Below are positions 33,171 to 42,349 of a stretch of 45,653 nt of DNA, one piece after another. The stretch covers positions 77,281-122,933 of the forward strand of contig JAFUFK010000003.1 of the NCBI GenBank assembly GCA_017469925.1, read 5' to 3'. The position numbers and the translations under genes are program-made. Source of the DNA: Bacteroidaceae bacterium (GTDB lineage Bacteria; Bacteroidota; Bacteroidia; Bacteroidales; Bacteroidaceae). Position 1 is the stretch's first letter, and every line of letters starts with the position of its first letter. The notes below the pieces were generated by a model, which did not search any database, was not told the origin of the DNA, and saw only the letters and a program-made list of their open reading frames with translations.

Positions 33171-35246
33171 TTACCAATCGTCGGTACGGAAGGGACCGAC
33201 GGGCAGGCCTGACTGGGTGACGAGATTTGTCTCGGGATTGTCAGCCCAAGCGTAGCGAACGGCGATGGGGTAGGGGACTTCGGGGCACTCCACCACGATG
33301 CGACTCATGAAACGTTCGCCCTCGGTATGGGCCTTAGCCACGTGCCAACGATGGTCGGGCCCGGCGATGGTGAAGCCCTTAATGTCGGCATTCTGTGCCA
33401 AAGCGTCGCTGCCCCAGGTGGGACGGAAGGTGAGCACGGCCTTACCCTCGCTGACGCGCATCTGGTAGAATTCGGGTGCGGCACAGGGCTCTTCCTGGCC
33501 GTAAGTACGATTAAGGGCAAGCAAGGCCAACCGACGACCCACTTCCTGCTTGTTCTTCGGGTGGATATCGTTGGCCTCACCGATGTCGATATTCACCATC
33601 ATGCCCACACCGTCGAGCTGCAGGGCCTTGCGCTGCGATTCGCGGAGGAATGCCCATCCCGAATTGGGTTGCACATCCCTGCGGGTGAGATAGTTGGCCA
33701 ACTGAACGAAGTAGAAGGGAAGTACCTTGCTGTCCTGCTGCTGGAAGAAACCGCGACGACGGTCGCCCTGCTGAGGGGCAGGCTTGGGATAGGGAGCGAC
33801 CTCGGCATTACGGTTGAAGCGCTCCTGCCAGTCGAGGATGAGCGTCTGGAACAGGCTTTCGTACTGCGTGGCGCGCCCGACGTTGGAACAGCCCTGATAC
33901 CAGAGGAAACCACGGATGGGCATGTCGAGGAACGGTGCGACCATTGCATTATACAGATTGCAGGGAAACCAGGAGTCGTTGGGGCGCTTGGGTTGCGGGT
34001 CGTTGCTGGGCATGTCGTTCTTCGACGCGCTCTTCTTGTACCGCCAAGCACCAGACAGCGGAAGGCTGGCGGTGCCGTTCTGCACCTGCATGTCTTCGAC
34101 CTTCCCTAAGAATCCACCCTCGCCTCCCGTGTCAAAGACGCGCACGGTGACGACGTTGCGCCCTGCCTTGACCAACCGGCCTGGGACGTTGTATTGACGT
34201 TTGTTGTTCCAATTGTTCGTGGTTCCCACACGCTCACCGTTCCAGTAGGTGACGTCTTGGTCATCGACCTCTCCCAGGCACAACTTCACATCGCGTCCGG
34301 CCCATGCAGCAGGGACATCGACCACGCGACGGAACCACACGATGCCGTCCCAGCGTGCAAACTCGTTCGTACTCCAGCGCACAGGTTGCTCCATCGTCTG
34401 CCAGTCCGATTCGCTGAGGTCGGTGGCTGCCCAAAGGGCGCGTTGGGTATTGCCGTCCGCCAGCCCCTTGTCGAGACCGAACACCCGCTGTTGCCATGCG
34501 GCGTTCTCCTCCTGATACACTTCCTCTATCTTGGCTTCGTCGAACCCCGTGTCGCCAATCTTCTTGAGAAACTCCTCAAAGCCTGTCACGCCGCGCAGCC
34601 GTTCATGGCTGACCCAACTCTCGGCTGGCGTGCCACCCCACGAACTGTTGACCACGCCCACGGCCACGCCCAACTTCTGCGACACCTCACGGGCAAAGAA
34701 ATAGGCCGCAGCCGAGAAACTCTCGGCCATCTCCGGCGTACATACTGCCCAGCCCTTCGTATGTCCGTAGGGGACTTTGCCCTGAGGCGTGTGTGCCACC
34801 GTCTTCTCTACCTGGAAGAGACGCACCAGCGGGTGGCGGGCATCCTTCACCTCCTGCTGCCAGTTGCCGACGGAAGCCCAGTTGCTGTGCAGGGGCATCT
34901 CCATGTTCGACTGCCCCGAGCAGAACCACACCTCGCCCGCCATCACGTTGTCGAGCACCAACTTCCGTCCGTCGTCGAAGGTCAGCGTGTAGGGTCCTCC
35001 GGCCTTCGGCACACGCAGGTCGAAGTCGAAGGCTCCCGTCTGTTTGTCGGCCTTCACTCTTGTCGTTTGTCCGTCCCACGAGGCTGTGATTTTCACCGCA
35101 GCTCCCCGCTTGGCCGTGGCCTTCAGGTGCATGACGGTCTGCTGTTGCAGCACCATGTTCGACGTCATCCAGCCAGGCAATCCCACCTCGGCTTGCATGG
35201 CAGCAGCCACTATGCTCACTGCCCAGAATAGCATAAATCTTTTCAT
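33171..35246 (-). CDS. Exported sialate O-acetylesterase-type SGNH esterase
   Basis: A 691-residue exported esterase. The signal peptide is MKRFMLFWAVSIVAAAMQA. The SGNH motif WFCSGQSNMEMPL gives the catalytic Ser; WGGTPAESW gives the Gly block, and NDIHPKNKQEVGRRLA near the C-terminus the Asp/His pair. A beta-sandwich insert (about 280-410) contains DRW-like sugar-binding segments. Family members remove acetyl groups from sialic acids or plant glycans; the substrate is open. The start at 35246 was chosen rather than one 21 codons upstream, because the promoter (35287-35317) would lie inside the longer frame. Confidence 0.92.
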   Translation of the reverse strand: MKRFMLFWAVSIVAAAMQAEVGLPGWMTSNMVLQQQTVMHLKATAKRGAAVKITASWDGQTTRVKADKQTGAFDFDLRVPKAGGPYTLTFDDGRKLVLDNVMAGEVWFCSGQSNMEMPLHSNWASVGNWQQEVKDARHPLVRLFQVEKTVAHTPQGKVPYGHTKGWAVCTPEMAESFSAAAYFFAREVSQKLGVAVGVVNSSWGGTPAESWVSHERLRGVTGFEEFLKKIGDTGFDEAKIEEVYQEENAAWQQRVFGLDKGLADGNTQRALWAATDLSESDWQTMEQPVRWSTNEFARWDGIVWFRRVVDVPAAWAGRDVKLCLGEVDDQDVTYWNGERVGTTNNWNNKRQYNVPGRLVKAGRNVVTVRVFDTGGEGGFLGKVEDMQVQNGTASLPLSGAWRYKKSASKNDMPSNDPQPKRPNDSWFPCNLYNAMVAPFLDMPIRGFLWYQGCSNVGRATQYESLFQTLILDWQERFNRNAEVAPYPKPAPQQGDRRRGFFQQQDSKVLPFYFVQLANYLTRRDVQPNSGWAFLRESQRKALQLDGVGMMVNIDIGEANDIHPKNKQEVGRRLALLALNRTYGQEEPCAAPEFYQMRVSEGKAVLTFRPTWGSDALAQNADIKGFTIAGPDHRWHVAKAHTEGERFMSRIVVECPEVPYPIAVRYAWADNPETNLVTQSGLPVGPFRTDDW

Positions 35247-35286
35247 AACTCCCTTAGATTGGTCTTGTTTTTCACGTATTTTGCCG

Positions 35287-35317
35287 TAAAGATATACATT
35301 TTTGAGCATATACCAAA
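35287..35317 (-). promoter_or_regulatory. Promoter of the sialate O-acetylesterase gene
   Basis: Minus-strand TTTG (35314-35317), 19 bases, TATCTTTA (35287-35294), one base off the TAnnTTTG consensus; about 40 bases before the chosen start codon. Confidence 0.65.
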
Positions 35318-35370
35318 CTGGAAAAACGGATTATCACAAATAAATAATTCTCCGTTTCATTTATTTTGTG

Positions 35371-35378
35371 TATCTTTG
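35371..35378 (+). promoter_or_regulatory. -7 box of the mutS promoter
   Basis: TATCTTTG matches TAnnTTTG, 31 bases before the mutS ATG; a clear -33 TTTG at the right distance is not seen. Confidence 0.5.
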
Positions 35379-35409
35379 CAACTAAATCAGTAACTCACTA
35401 CATACCACT

Positions 35410-38013
35410 ATGGCAAAAGCGGAAGGGTTGACACCGATGATGAAACAGTTCTTTGACCTGAAGGCAAAGCACCCCGATGCGATACTGCTGTTCCGTTGCG
35501 GCGACTTCTACGAGACCTACTGCCAGGATGCCGTAGAGGCATCGGCCATACTGGGCATCACGCTGACGAAGCGGAACAACGGCGGAGAGAACCCGACGGA
35601 GATGGCGGGCTTCCCCCACCATGCGCTGGACACGTATCTGCCGAAACTCATCCGGGCGGGCCGCCGAGTGGCCATCTGCGACCAACTGGAAGACCCGAAA
35701 CTGACGAAGAAACTGGTGAAGCGCGGCATCACGGAACTGGTGACGCCGGGCGTGGCCATGCGCGACAACGTGCTGAACTACAAGGAGAACAACTTCCTGG
35801 CCGCCATCCACTTCGGCAAGGCCACGTGCGGCGTGGCGTTCCTCGACATCAGTACGGGCGAGTTCCTCACGACCGAGGGCACGACGGAGTACGTGGAGAA
35901 ACTGTTCGACAACTTCGACCCGAAGGAGGTGCTCTTCGAGCGCGGACGGCGGGCACAGTTCGAAGCCTCGTTCGGCTCGCGCCATTGCGTCTTCGAGATG
36001 GACGATTGGGTGTTCACCGAGCAGTTTGCCATGAAGAAGTTGCTCACCCACTTCCAGGTGAAGAATCTGAAAGGCTTCGGCGTGGAGCACCTGAAGAGCG
36101 GCATCGTGGCCAGCGGCGCCATCCTCCAGTACCTCGAAATCACGCAGCACATCCAACTGCGCCACCTGACGGCCCTGCGCCGCATCGAGGAAGACCGTTA
36201 CGTGCGGCTCGACAAGTTCACCCTGCGCTCCCTGGAACTGCTCTATTCGATGCACGAGGAGGGCAAGTCGCTGACGGACGTTATCGACCGCACCATCACC
36301 CCCATGGGAGCCCGTATGCTCCGCCGCTGGATAACCTTCCCACTGAAGGACGTGCGCCTCATCGAGCAACGCCTGGACGTGGTGGATTACTACTTCCGTG
36401 AACCAGAATTCCGCGATTTCATCGAGGAAAACCTGCATCCCATCAACGACCTAGAGCGCATCATCTCGAAGGTGAGCGTGGGACGTGTCTCGCCGCGCGA
36501 CGTGGTGCAACTGCGCAAGGCCCTGGAGTCGGTGGAGCGCATCAAGGCGGCCTGTGAACAGACGGACAACGAGACCATCCACCGCATCGGCGAGCAACTG
36601 AATCCCTGTGCGGAGATTCGCCAGCGCATCGCCCGTGAGATTCAGCCCGACCCACCCCTCATGGTGAACAAGGGCAACGTCATCGCCAGCGGCGTGAGCA
36701 AGGAACTGGATGAACTGCGCGACATCGCCTACGGCGGCAAGAACTACCTTCTGAAACTGCAACAGGAGGAGGCCGAGCGCACGGGCATCGCCAGCCTAAA
36801 AATCGGCTACAACAACGTCTTCGGCTATTACCTGGAGGTCCGAAACACGTACAAGGAGCAGGTGCCGCCCGAGTGGATTCGCAAGCAGACACTGGTCAGC
36901 GCCGAACGCTACATCACGCAGGAACTGAAGGAGTACGAGGAGAAAATCCTCGGTGCCGAGGACAAGATACTCTCCCTCGAGACCCAACTCTTCAACGACC
37001 TCGTACTGGCCCTCGCCGAATACACGCCGCAGATACAAATCGACGCCAACCTTATCGCACGGCTCGACTGCCTGCTCTCCTTCGCCATGGCCGCCCGTGA
37101 GCACAACTACATCCGCCCCGTGGTCGATGATTCCTTCGTCATCGACATCCGTCAGGGTCGCCACCCCGTCATCGAGACGCAGATGCCCCCGGGCGAACGG
37201 TACATCCCCAACGACGTGTTCCTCGACAACGAGACGCAGCAAATCATCATCATCACGGGTCCCAACATGGCCGGTAAGAGCGCCCTGCTCCGCCAGACGG
37301 CCCTCATCACCCTGATGGCCCAGATAGGTTGCTTCGTGCCTGCCGAACGTGCCCGCATCGGCATGGTCGATAAGATATTCACCCGCGTCGGTGCCAGCGA
37401 CAACATCTCCATGGGCGAGAGCACCTTCATGGTGGAGATGAGCGAAGCCTCGAACATCCTCAACAACCTCTCGCCCCGTTCGCTGGTCATCTTCGACGAA
37501 CTCGGACGCGGCACCTCCACCTACGACGGCATCAGCATCGCCTGGGCCATCGTCGAGTACATCCACGAGAACCAGCGTGCCCATGCCCGCACACTCTTCG
37601 CCACGCACTACCACGAACTGAACGAGATGCAATCGACCTACTCGCGCATCAAGAACTTCAACGTCAGCGTCCGCGAAATCGACGGCAAGGTCATCTTCCT
37701 GCGCAAGTTGGAGCGCGGCGGCTCGGAGCACTCCTTCGGTATCCACGTGGCCAAACTCGCCGGTATGCCCTCGAGCATCGTCAGCCGTGCCGACCAGGTG
37801 CTCACCCAACTGGAAGCCACGAAGAACAACGAGGTGGGCGGCAGCATCCAAATCACGAAGAAGCAAGAAAGCGTCCAGATGAGTTTCTTCCAACTCGACG
37901 ACCCCGTCCTTGCCCAAGTGCGCGACGAAATCCTCAACCTCGACGTCAATAACCTCACGCCCCTCGAGGCCCTGAACAAACTGAACGACATCAAGCGCAT
38001 CGTGAAGGGGTAA
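35410..38013 (+). CDS. mutS: DNA mismatch repair protein MutS
   Basis: An 867-residue MutS1-type protein. The mismatch-binding domain holds the FYE motif in [12 protein letters not shown]. The core and clamp domains follow, then the ATPase with Walker [12 protein letters not shown] near residues 615-625, the [11 protein letters not shown] signature, Walker [16 protein letters not shown] and ATHYHEL. The C-terminal helix-turn-helix part is present. Full length for the family. It recognises base mismatches and recruits MutL. The gene stands alone with its own -7 box; the next gene has an independent promoter. Confidence 0.96.
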   Translation: MAKAEGLTPMMKQFFDLKAKHPDAILLFRCGDFYETYCQDAVEASAILGITLTKRNNGGENPTEMAGFPHHALDTYLPKLIRAGRRVAICDQLEDPKLTKKLVKRGITELVTPGVAMRDNVLNYKENNFLAAIHFGKATCGVAFLDISTGEFLTTEGTTEYVEKLFDNFDPKEVLFERGRRAQFEASFGSRHCVFEMDDWVFTEQFAMKKLLTHFQVKNLKGFGVEHLKSGIVASGAILQYLEITQHIQLRHLTALRRIEEDRYVRLDKFTLRSLELLYSMHEEGKSLTDVIDRTITPMGARMLRRWITFPLKDVRLIEQRLDVVDYYFREPEFRDFIEENLHPINDLERIISKVSVGRVSPRDVVQLRKALESVERIKAACEQTDNETIHRIGEQLNPCAEIRQRIAREIQPDPPLMVNKGNVIASGVSKELDELRDIAYGGKNYLLKLQQEEAERTGIASLKIGYNNVFGYYLEVRNTYKEQVPPEWIRKQTLVSAERYITQELKEYEEKILGAEDKILSLETQLFNDLVLALAEYTPQIQIDANLIARLDCLLSFAMAAREHNYIRPVVDDSFVIDIRQGRHPVIETQMPPGERYIPNDVFLDNETQQIIIITGPNMAGKSALLRQTALITLMAQIGCFVPAERARIGMVDKIFTRVGASDNISMGESTFMVEMSEASNILNNLSPRSLVIFDELGRGTSTYDGISIAWAIVEYIHENQRAHARTLFATHYHELNEMQSTYSRIKNFNVSVREIDGKVIFLRKLERGGSEHSFGIHVAKLAGMPSSIVSRADQVLTQLEATKNNEVGGSIQITKKQESVQMSFFQLDDPVLAQVRDEILNLDVNNLTPLEALNKLNDIKRIVKG

Positions 38014-38064
38014 AGTATTTGCCATCACAAATTGTGATTGCAAATGCAATTCCTCCCGTTAATA

Positions 38065-38096
38065 TTTGTTGCTTCGCGGATTATTCCCTATCTTTG
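38065..38096 (+). promoter_or_regulatory. Promoter of the second AAA/DUF4143 gene
   Basis: TTTG (38065-38068), 20 bases, TATCTTTG (38089-38096): a full match, 44 bases before the ATG at 38141. Confidence 0.85.
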
Positions 38097-38140
38097 TACC
38101 CAAAATCTGTGCAAATGCACACTTTTTAGGAATAGGAAAC

Positions 38141-39394
38141 ATGGAGTTCAAGCGAAACGTCTATCTGCAACACCTGATTTCAGGGAAAGGAAACGGGCTG
38201 GTGAAGATTGTCACTGGCATACGGCGGTGTGGCAAGTCGTATTTGCTGTTTAACCTCTTTCGCAATCACTTGCTACAGAGCGGTGTGGACGAGGAACATA
38301 TCTTCATGATGGCCCTTGATGATTGGAAGAACCGGAAGTTCCGCGACCCAGATGTTTTGATGAATGAGATAGAACGACGACTGGTGCGCGACGGCAACAG
38401 GTATTACATCCTGCTCGATGAGGTACAATTGCTGGAGCATTTTGTTGAGGTTTTGCTTAGCCTGATGCACGACGAGCAATGCGACGTCTATGTGACTGGC
38501 TCCAACTCTCGCTTCCTGTCAAGCGATGTCGTGACTGAATTTCGTGGGCGTGGTGATGAGATACGTGTCTTTCCCCTTTCGTTTTCGGAATTCTATGAAG
38601 GTGTGCAAGGCGACCTGCGTCAGGCTTGGCTAAACTACTCCACTTGGGGCGGACTGCCACAAGTAGCATTATTAGAAGATGAGGCGAAAAAACGGCGGTA
38701 TCTCTCCAACCTCTATGCATCAACCTATCTGCATGACATCATAGAACGCAATGGCGTGAAGAACGACGATGGCCTGCGCGATGTGGTGCGTGTGCTGGCA
38801 TCTTCCATCGGAGCATCCGCCAATCCCAAACGCATAGCCAACACTTTTGCTAGCGTGGAGGGGAAGCATATTACTAACAAGACCATTGATAGTTATATCG
38901 GCTATCTGGAAGATGCTTTCCTGGTTAGTGAGGCTTTGCGCTACGACGTGAAAGGACGCAAGTATATCGGCACCGAGACCAAGTATTTCTTTACCGACAT
39001 CGGCTTACGTAATTCCATTCTCGGTTTTCGTCAGCAAGAACCTACGCACATCATGGAGAACATCATCTACAATGAACTGCTAATGCGAGGCTATCAGGTG
39101 GATGTGGGGCTTGTGGAACTATGGAACACGGACAACCAAGGCAAACGCAGTCGTGTCCGTCTGGAAATAGACTTTGTGCTGAATTGTGACACGGAGCGGA
39201 TTTATGTCCAGTCGGCCTACCGTCTGCCCTCCGAGGAGAAGTGGGGGCAGGAACAACGTTCACTTCTGGGTATTTCAGACAATTTTCGCAAAGTCATCAT
39301 CGTCGGTGACGATGTGAAAGGCTGGACCAATGACCAAGGTATCCGCATCATTGGTCTATGGGATTTCCTGCTCGGTGTAGAAGGGATTGAATAG
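38141..39394 (+). CDS. AAA ATPase with DUF4143 domain (second copy type)
   Basis: A 417-residue protein of the AAA_14/DUF4143 type. Walker A is GIRRCGKS (26-33), Walker B ILLDEVQLL, and VTGSNSRFLSSDVVTEFRGRG follows. The C-terminal nuclease-like region reads RLEIDFVLN...RIYVQSAYRL, so the E-x-K of an active PD-(D/E)xK site is not present in the usual form. Function unknown; it differs clearly from the ATPase at 27728, so it is not a recent duplicate. It stands alone between its own promoter and a hairpin terminator, like a cassette. Confidence 0.87.
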   Translation: MEFKRNVYLQHLISGKGNGLVKIVTGIRRCGKSYLLFNLFRNHLLQSGVDEEHIFMMALDDWKNRKFRDPDVLMNEIERRLVRDGNRYYILLDEVQLLEHFVEVLLSLMHDEQCDVYVTGSNSRFLSSDVVTEFRGRGDEIRVFPLSFSEFYEGVQGDLRQAWLNYSTWGGLPQVALLEDEAKKRRYLSNLYASTYLHDIIERNGVKNDDGLRDVVRVLASSIGASANPKRIANTFASVEGKHITNKTIDSYIGYLEDAFLVSEALRYDVKGRKYIGTETKYFFTDIGLRNSILGFRQQEPTHIMENIIYNELLMRGYQVDVGLVELWNTDNQGKRSRVRLEIDFVLNCDTERIYVQSAYRLPSEEKWGQEQRSLLGISDNFRKVIIVGDDVKGWTNDQGIRIIGLWDFLLGVEGIE

Positions 39395-39430
39395 CATCCT
39401 TACAAAGGACTCGAAATTATTAGCACAGCA

Positions 39431-39474
39431 GAAAAGAGATGCGCGACCTCCGTCGGGAAGCCGCGCATCTTTTC
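39431..39474. terminator. Hairpin terminator between the ATPase and the HU-like gene
   Basis: GATGCGCG (39438-39445) pairs with CGCGCATC (39462-39469), extended by GAAAA/TTTTC. A T run lies on the + side and the A run gives one on the - side, so it may serve both convergent genes. A TTCACTCTTCAC-type short repeat follows on the + strand. Confidence 0.75.
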
Positions 39475-39499
39475 ATTCTTCACTCTTCACTTTTCACTC

Positions 39500-40027
39500 T
39501 TACTCGGTGATGTCCCCTGGGTCGCCCCAGCCGCTGTTGCCGCCGCCGGAATTGCCGCCCGTACCGCCCCCGGCAGCCTCGGTGGCACCCTTCTTCGCCT
39601 CCTTCTTGGCCTCGGCCATGGCCTTGTGGGTCAGGGTGTATTCCCACTTGATGTCTGGGTCGCCCTTCAGGTCGGCAAAGAACTTCGAGCGCTCCCAGTG
39701 GACGTAGATGTTCTTCACGTGTACGCTGGGGTCGAACGAGTCTGCATCGTCCACGCCCTCGCTGCGCAGGGTGACGTAGAAGGCACCCATCTCGCCGAAG
39801 TTCACTTTCTTGCCCGCAATCAGTTGTTCGCGCAGACAATCGACGGCGGCGGTCAGCACACCCGTGATGACGTCCCGCGTGAAGGGACTGCCGTGCGCCT
39901 GGATGTGACGGGCAAACTCCGTCACGTCCATCAACTCGGCGTACTGCGCCATCGGATATACCTTCTTCTCGCTGTTTTTGTCCGACGGATTCGTCAGACG
40001 TGCAGACAGACTGTACTTTATTGGCAT
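39500..40027 (-). CDS. HU-like DNA-binding protein (HU/IHF superfamily)
   Basis: A 175-residue protein beginning MPIKYSLSARLTNP. Residues 1-125 match the HU-like family of Bacteroidetes: LMDVTEFARHIQAHGSPFTRDVITGVLTAAVDC and VNFGEMGAFYVTLRSEGV. The C-terminal tail is Gly/Ser/Asn-rich with GDPGDITE at the end. These genes accompany the VirE/BT4734 and smalltalk genes in many Bacteroidales genomes; I infer a role in a mobile module, perhaps as an architectural protein. ATG at 40027 was preferred to the TTG two codons upstream. Confidence 0.87.
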   Translation of the reverse strand: MPIKYSLSARLTNPSDKNSEKKVYPMAQYAELMDVTEFARHIQAHGSPFTRDVITGVLTAAVDCLREQLIAGKKVNFGEMGAFYVTLRSEGVDDADSFDPSVHVKNIYVHWERSKFFADLKGDPDIKWEYTLTHKAMAEAKKEAKKGATEAAGGGTGGNSGGGNSGWGDPGDITE

Positions 40028-40087
40028 CGTCAATACGTTTTTAAGGTTTCTAATTCGCTTTTTCTCATTCGTCGTTGCTACTCAGTC

Positions 40088-40156
40088 GCTTCAACATACC
40101 TACCTTGCGGCTTCAAGATACCTATTTTGCACCCCTCAACGTAGGTACGTTGAAGC
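40088..40156. repeat. 22-base repeat, two direct units and one inverted unit
   Basis: GCTTCAACATACCTACCTTGCG-type unit at 40088-40109, a second at 40110-40131 (GCTTCAAGATACC...), and an inverted relative ending TACGTTGAAGC at 40156. The inverted copy can pair with the first unit, forming a hairpin in the gap between the smalltalk and HU-like genes. Confidence 0.8.
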
Positions 40157-40163
40157 ATGAACA

Positions 40164-40280
40164 TCACTGCCCCATGCACGACTGCACGGCGAGGGAGCCG
40201 ACAATGGAGGTGATGATGGTGGCGATGATTTGGAACGCCTTACGGACTTTCTCCCACTTGATTCTTTTCTTCATACGCAT
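40164..40280 (-). CDS. Smalltalk-family small protein
   Basis: A 38-codon reading frame coding for MRMKKRIKWEKVRKAFQ, followed by IIATIITSIVGSLAVQSCM-GQ: a basic N-terminus, one hydrophobic helix and a Cys near the end. This fits the 'smalltalk' family, tiny proteins that I remember beside HU-like and amidase genes in Bacteroidales. The function is unknown. A start at the second Met (40274) is equally likely. No amidase gene, its frequent partner, is present here. Confidence 0.8.
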   Translation of the reverse strand: MRMKKRIKWEKVRKAFQIIATIITSIVGSLAVQSCMGQ

Positions 40281-40653
40281 AACGTTTTTAAGTTAGACAA
40301 TATTGAGGGGCGGACGGGACCGGGCGGGCCTCAGACGGCGGTCTGTTGGATGTTGTCGCAGTGCTTACGTCTCCCGGCTGCCTCTCTGCGCCGTGGCCGT
40401 GCCCCTGCCTCCGCATCCGCTTCCCTCGGGATTACGAGTACAAAAGTACGACATCCAGCGGCCCCACTTTCCGTTCCCGTCGCTTTCCGCCCGATAAAGC
40501 AGTTTAGGGCGCGATAAGGCGGGCTATGAGCCTAATAAGCGTAAATTTTCGTTAACATGAAAATGCCCCTTCAAAATCAACGCTTTTGGGAGCAGGCTCG
40601 GACAAGTAATGAGGTGTAAGATGTAAAAAGTAATAACTTTGTTAGTAATAAAC
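40281..40653. other. Gap without a supported gene
   Basis: About 370 bases between the smalltalk gene and the promoter of the third ATPase. The left part is GC-rich and the right part AT-rich. A 42-codon minus-strand frame (starting MRRQGHGHG) exists but has no recognisable family or ribosome binding site, so no gene is called. Repeated GTTAGTAATAA begins at its right end. Confidence 0.5.
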
Positions 40654-40684
40654 TTGTTAGTAATAATTTTATTTTATATCTTTG
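40654..40684 (+). promoter_or_regulatory. Promoter of the third ATPase gene
   Basis: TTG (40654-40656), 20 bases, TATCTTTG (40677-40684). The upstream stretch holds GTTAGTAATAA in two close copies, possibly an operator. Confidence 0.75.
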
Positions 40685-40697
40685 CACCCAGAAATCA

Positions 40698-41846
40698 ATG
40701 TTAGGACATATGACTATCGAAAATCCATTTGTCTTTGGCAGGGCTGCCGAAGGTTCTTATTTTACTGATAGGGCAGAGGATGCCAAGCGGCTCCATGCCA
40801 ATCTCACACATGGGATTAACACCATTCTTATTTCCCCTCGCCGATGGGGAAAGACTTCGCTTGTGAAGAAAGTCATCGCTGATATTGACAGATCAGACAT
40901 CAAACCTGTTTTTATCGACATCTTCCAATGCAAGTCAGAGTACGAGTTTTACCATGCCTTTGCCTCGGCTGTCATCAAGCAGACCTCGTCAAAACTCGAC
41001 GAGTGGGTTGAAACAGCCAAGACTTTTCTTTCCAATATTTCGCCCAAGTTCTCGTTTGGCTCGGACCCGATGAATGATTTCTCCTTGTCGTTTGAATGGA
41101 GTCCTAAGGATGATACAGAAACCGACATCTTGCAACTGCCAGAAAAAATAGCTCAAAAAAAGAACGTGCATCTTGTGGTGTGCTTGGATGAGTTTCAGCA
41201 GATAGCAGACTTCGATGACTCATTGAAATTCCAGAAAAAGCTGCGTGCAGTATGGCAGCACCAGCAGAACGTCACGTATTGCATGTTTGGCAGCAAGAAA
41301 CATCTGATGGAAAACATCTTTAACGACAAGAGCATGCCGTTCTATAAGTTTGGAGATATGATGTTCCTGAAGAAGATACCCACAGAGGAATGGGTACTGT
41401 TCATTTGCGCCAAATTCCATGAAACGGGCAAGATAATCTCTGCCGAACAGGCTGCTAAAATCTGCGAAGTGACAGAAAATCTCTCTTCATACGTTCAGCA
41501 CTTGGCGTGGGTGGTGTGGTATAAGACAGACAAGGTAGTAACAAATAAGGATGTAACTGCGGCTATCGACGACTTGGTGGAGCAGAACAAAGTTTTCTTC
41601 CAAAGAGAAGTGGAGCAATTGTCTGAACACCAACTCAACTTTCTCAGGGCTTTAGCAAATGGTGTGACTACTGGTTTTAGTCGTAAAGAGGTCATTAGGA
41701 AATATCGTCTGGAGTCTTCAGCCAATGTGCAATCGGTCAAAAAGGCCTTGTTAAAGAAAGACCTTATTGATGTGGATGGACAGGAAATCTCTTTCAATGA
41801 TTCCCTTTTCAAACAATGGCTGAAACGACAGAATTTTTATGAGTGA
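40698..41846 (+). CDS. Solitary ATP-binding protein (AAA, archaeal-type ATPase-like)
   Basis: A 382-residue P-loop protein. Walker A is SPRRWGKTS (46-54), preceded by FVFGRAAEGSYFTDRAEDAK, a block common to this ATPase family; Walker B is HLVVCLDEFQQI. The C-terminal part (about 300-380) resembles a winged helix (TTGFSRKEVIRKYRLESSANVQSVKKALLKKDLI). It probably binds DNA and ATP; the role is unknown. It lies on the opposite strand to the surrounding VirE-smalltalk-HU module, with its own promoter, so it appears to be inserted into that module. Confidence 0.82.
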   Translation: MLGHMTIENPFVFGRAAEGSYFTDRAEDAKRLHANLTHGINTILISPRRWGKTSLVKKVIADIDRSDIKPVFIDIFQCKSEYEFYHAFASAVIKQTSSKLDEWVETAKTFLSNISPKFSFGSDPMNDFSLSFEWSPKDDTETDILQLPEKIAQKKNVHLVVCLDEFQQIADFDDSLKFQKKLRAVWQHQQNVTYCMFGSKKHLMENIFNDKSMPFYKFGDMMFLKKIPTEEWVLFICAKFHETGKIISAEQAAKICEVTENLSSYVQHLAWVVWYKTDKVVTNKDVTAAIDDLVEQNKVFFQREVEQLSEHQLNFLRALANGVTTGFSRKEVIRKYRLESSANVQSVKKALLKKDLIDVDGQEISFNDSLFKQWLKRQNFYE

Positions 41847-42053
41847 GGTCGCGAACGATTTGCTTTCAGAGCAAAATTCAAACTGGACTTTTCTGACTAC
41901 CATACCAGGAAGCACGACCTTTGCAGATAATTTATTATCTTTGCCACGAAATAAGTGATTGCATGGCAGAAGAGACATGGAGCGGATGGGCTGACCTGTT
42001 TTCTCCTTTTCAATTACAGCATCCGCGTACACACGTACTTCTTTAGGAGTCAT
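41751..42053 (-). pseudogene. Truncated open frame after the DUF4248-like gene
   Basis: The ATG overlaps the DUF4248-like stop (ATGA), and the first residues MTPKEVRVYADAVIEKEKT look protein-like. The rest is low-quality and ends within the 3' end of the ATPase gene on the other strand. A reasonable reading is a coupled gene cut off when the ATPase cassette arrived. The remaining bases between the two genes include an AT-rich inverted repeat (AGATAAT/ATTATCT). Confidence 0.35.
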
Positions 42054-42232
42054 TCCACGTCTATGCAGTACCGTTCGGCGATGAAGCGGACGACGTTCGG
42101 GGGCAGGACGCGGGCCTTCGGTTGCAGGCCCATGGCTTCGAGGTCGGTGCGGTAGCGTTCGCACCAGGCCATCAGCGTATTCACACTTACACCGGCACGG
42201 TCGGCCAATTGTTGTTTCGACATTGCTTTCAT
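42050..42232 (-). CDS. Small DUF4248-like HTH protein
   Basis: A 60-residue protein, MKAMSKQQLADRAGVSVNTL then MAWCERYRTDLEAMGL, ending VVRFIAERYCIDVE. The layout (K-x-x-LA, a helix-turn-helix, Trp, then a Pro and a final helix) resembles DUF4248 proteins next to VirE-type genes. A longer frame reaches 42262 but the extra residues look random. It probably regulates or assists the VirE/VapE gene; this is inference. Confidence 0.65.
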   Translation of the reverse strand: MKAMSKQQLADRAGVSVNTLMAWCERYRTDLEAMGLQPKARVLPPNVVRFIAERYCIDVE

Positions 42233-42294
42233 AGTTCGTAGGTTTTTTCCATACACATACACATCTTACACGGATATTTGCAATCTCTCTCACA

Positions 42295-42337
42295 CGTACG
42301 CAGGAACTCCCGGAGCGGCGAAAAGTTCCTGCGTACG
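42295..42337. repeat. Large perfect hairpin between the VapE and DUF4248-like genes
   Basis: A 14-base-pair stem, CGTACGCAGGAACT (42295-42308) with AGTTCCTGCGTACG (42324-42337), and a 15-base loop. No T run follows on either strand, so a simple terminator is unlikely. It could be an operator, an RNA attenuator or an origin-type palindrome of the element. Confidence 0.85.
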
Positions 42338-42349
42338 CACGAGGGACTT

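Noticed and set aside
40300-40440. A small minus-strand gene (MRRQGHGHG...) upstream of smalltalk
   Set aside because: No family resemblance, no clear ribosome binding site, and composition looks like GC-rich noncoding DNA.
41963-42046. A 27-codon + strand frame starting MAEETWSGW after the third ATPase
   Set aside because: A -7-like TATCTTTG precedes it, but no -33 at the right distance and no family; too short to support.
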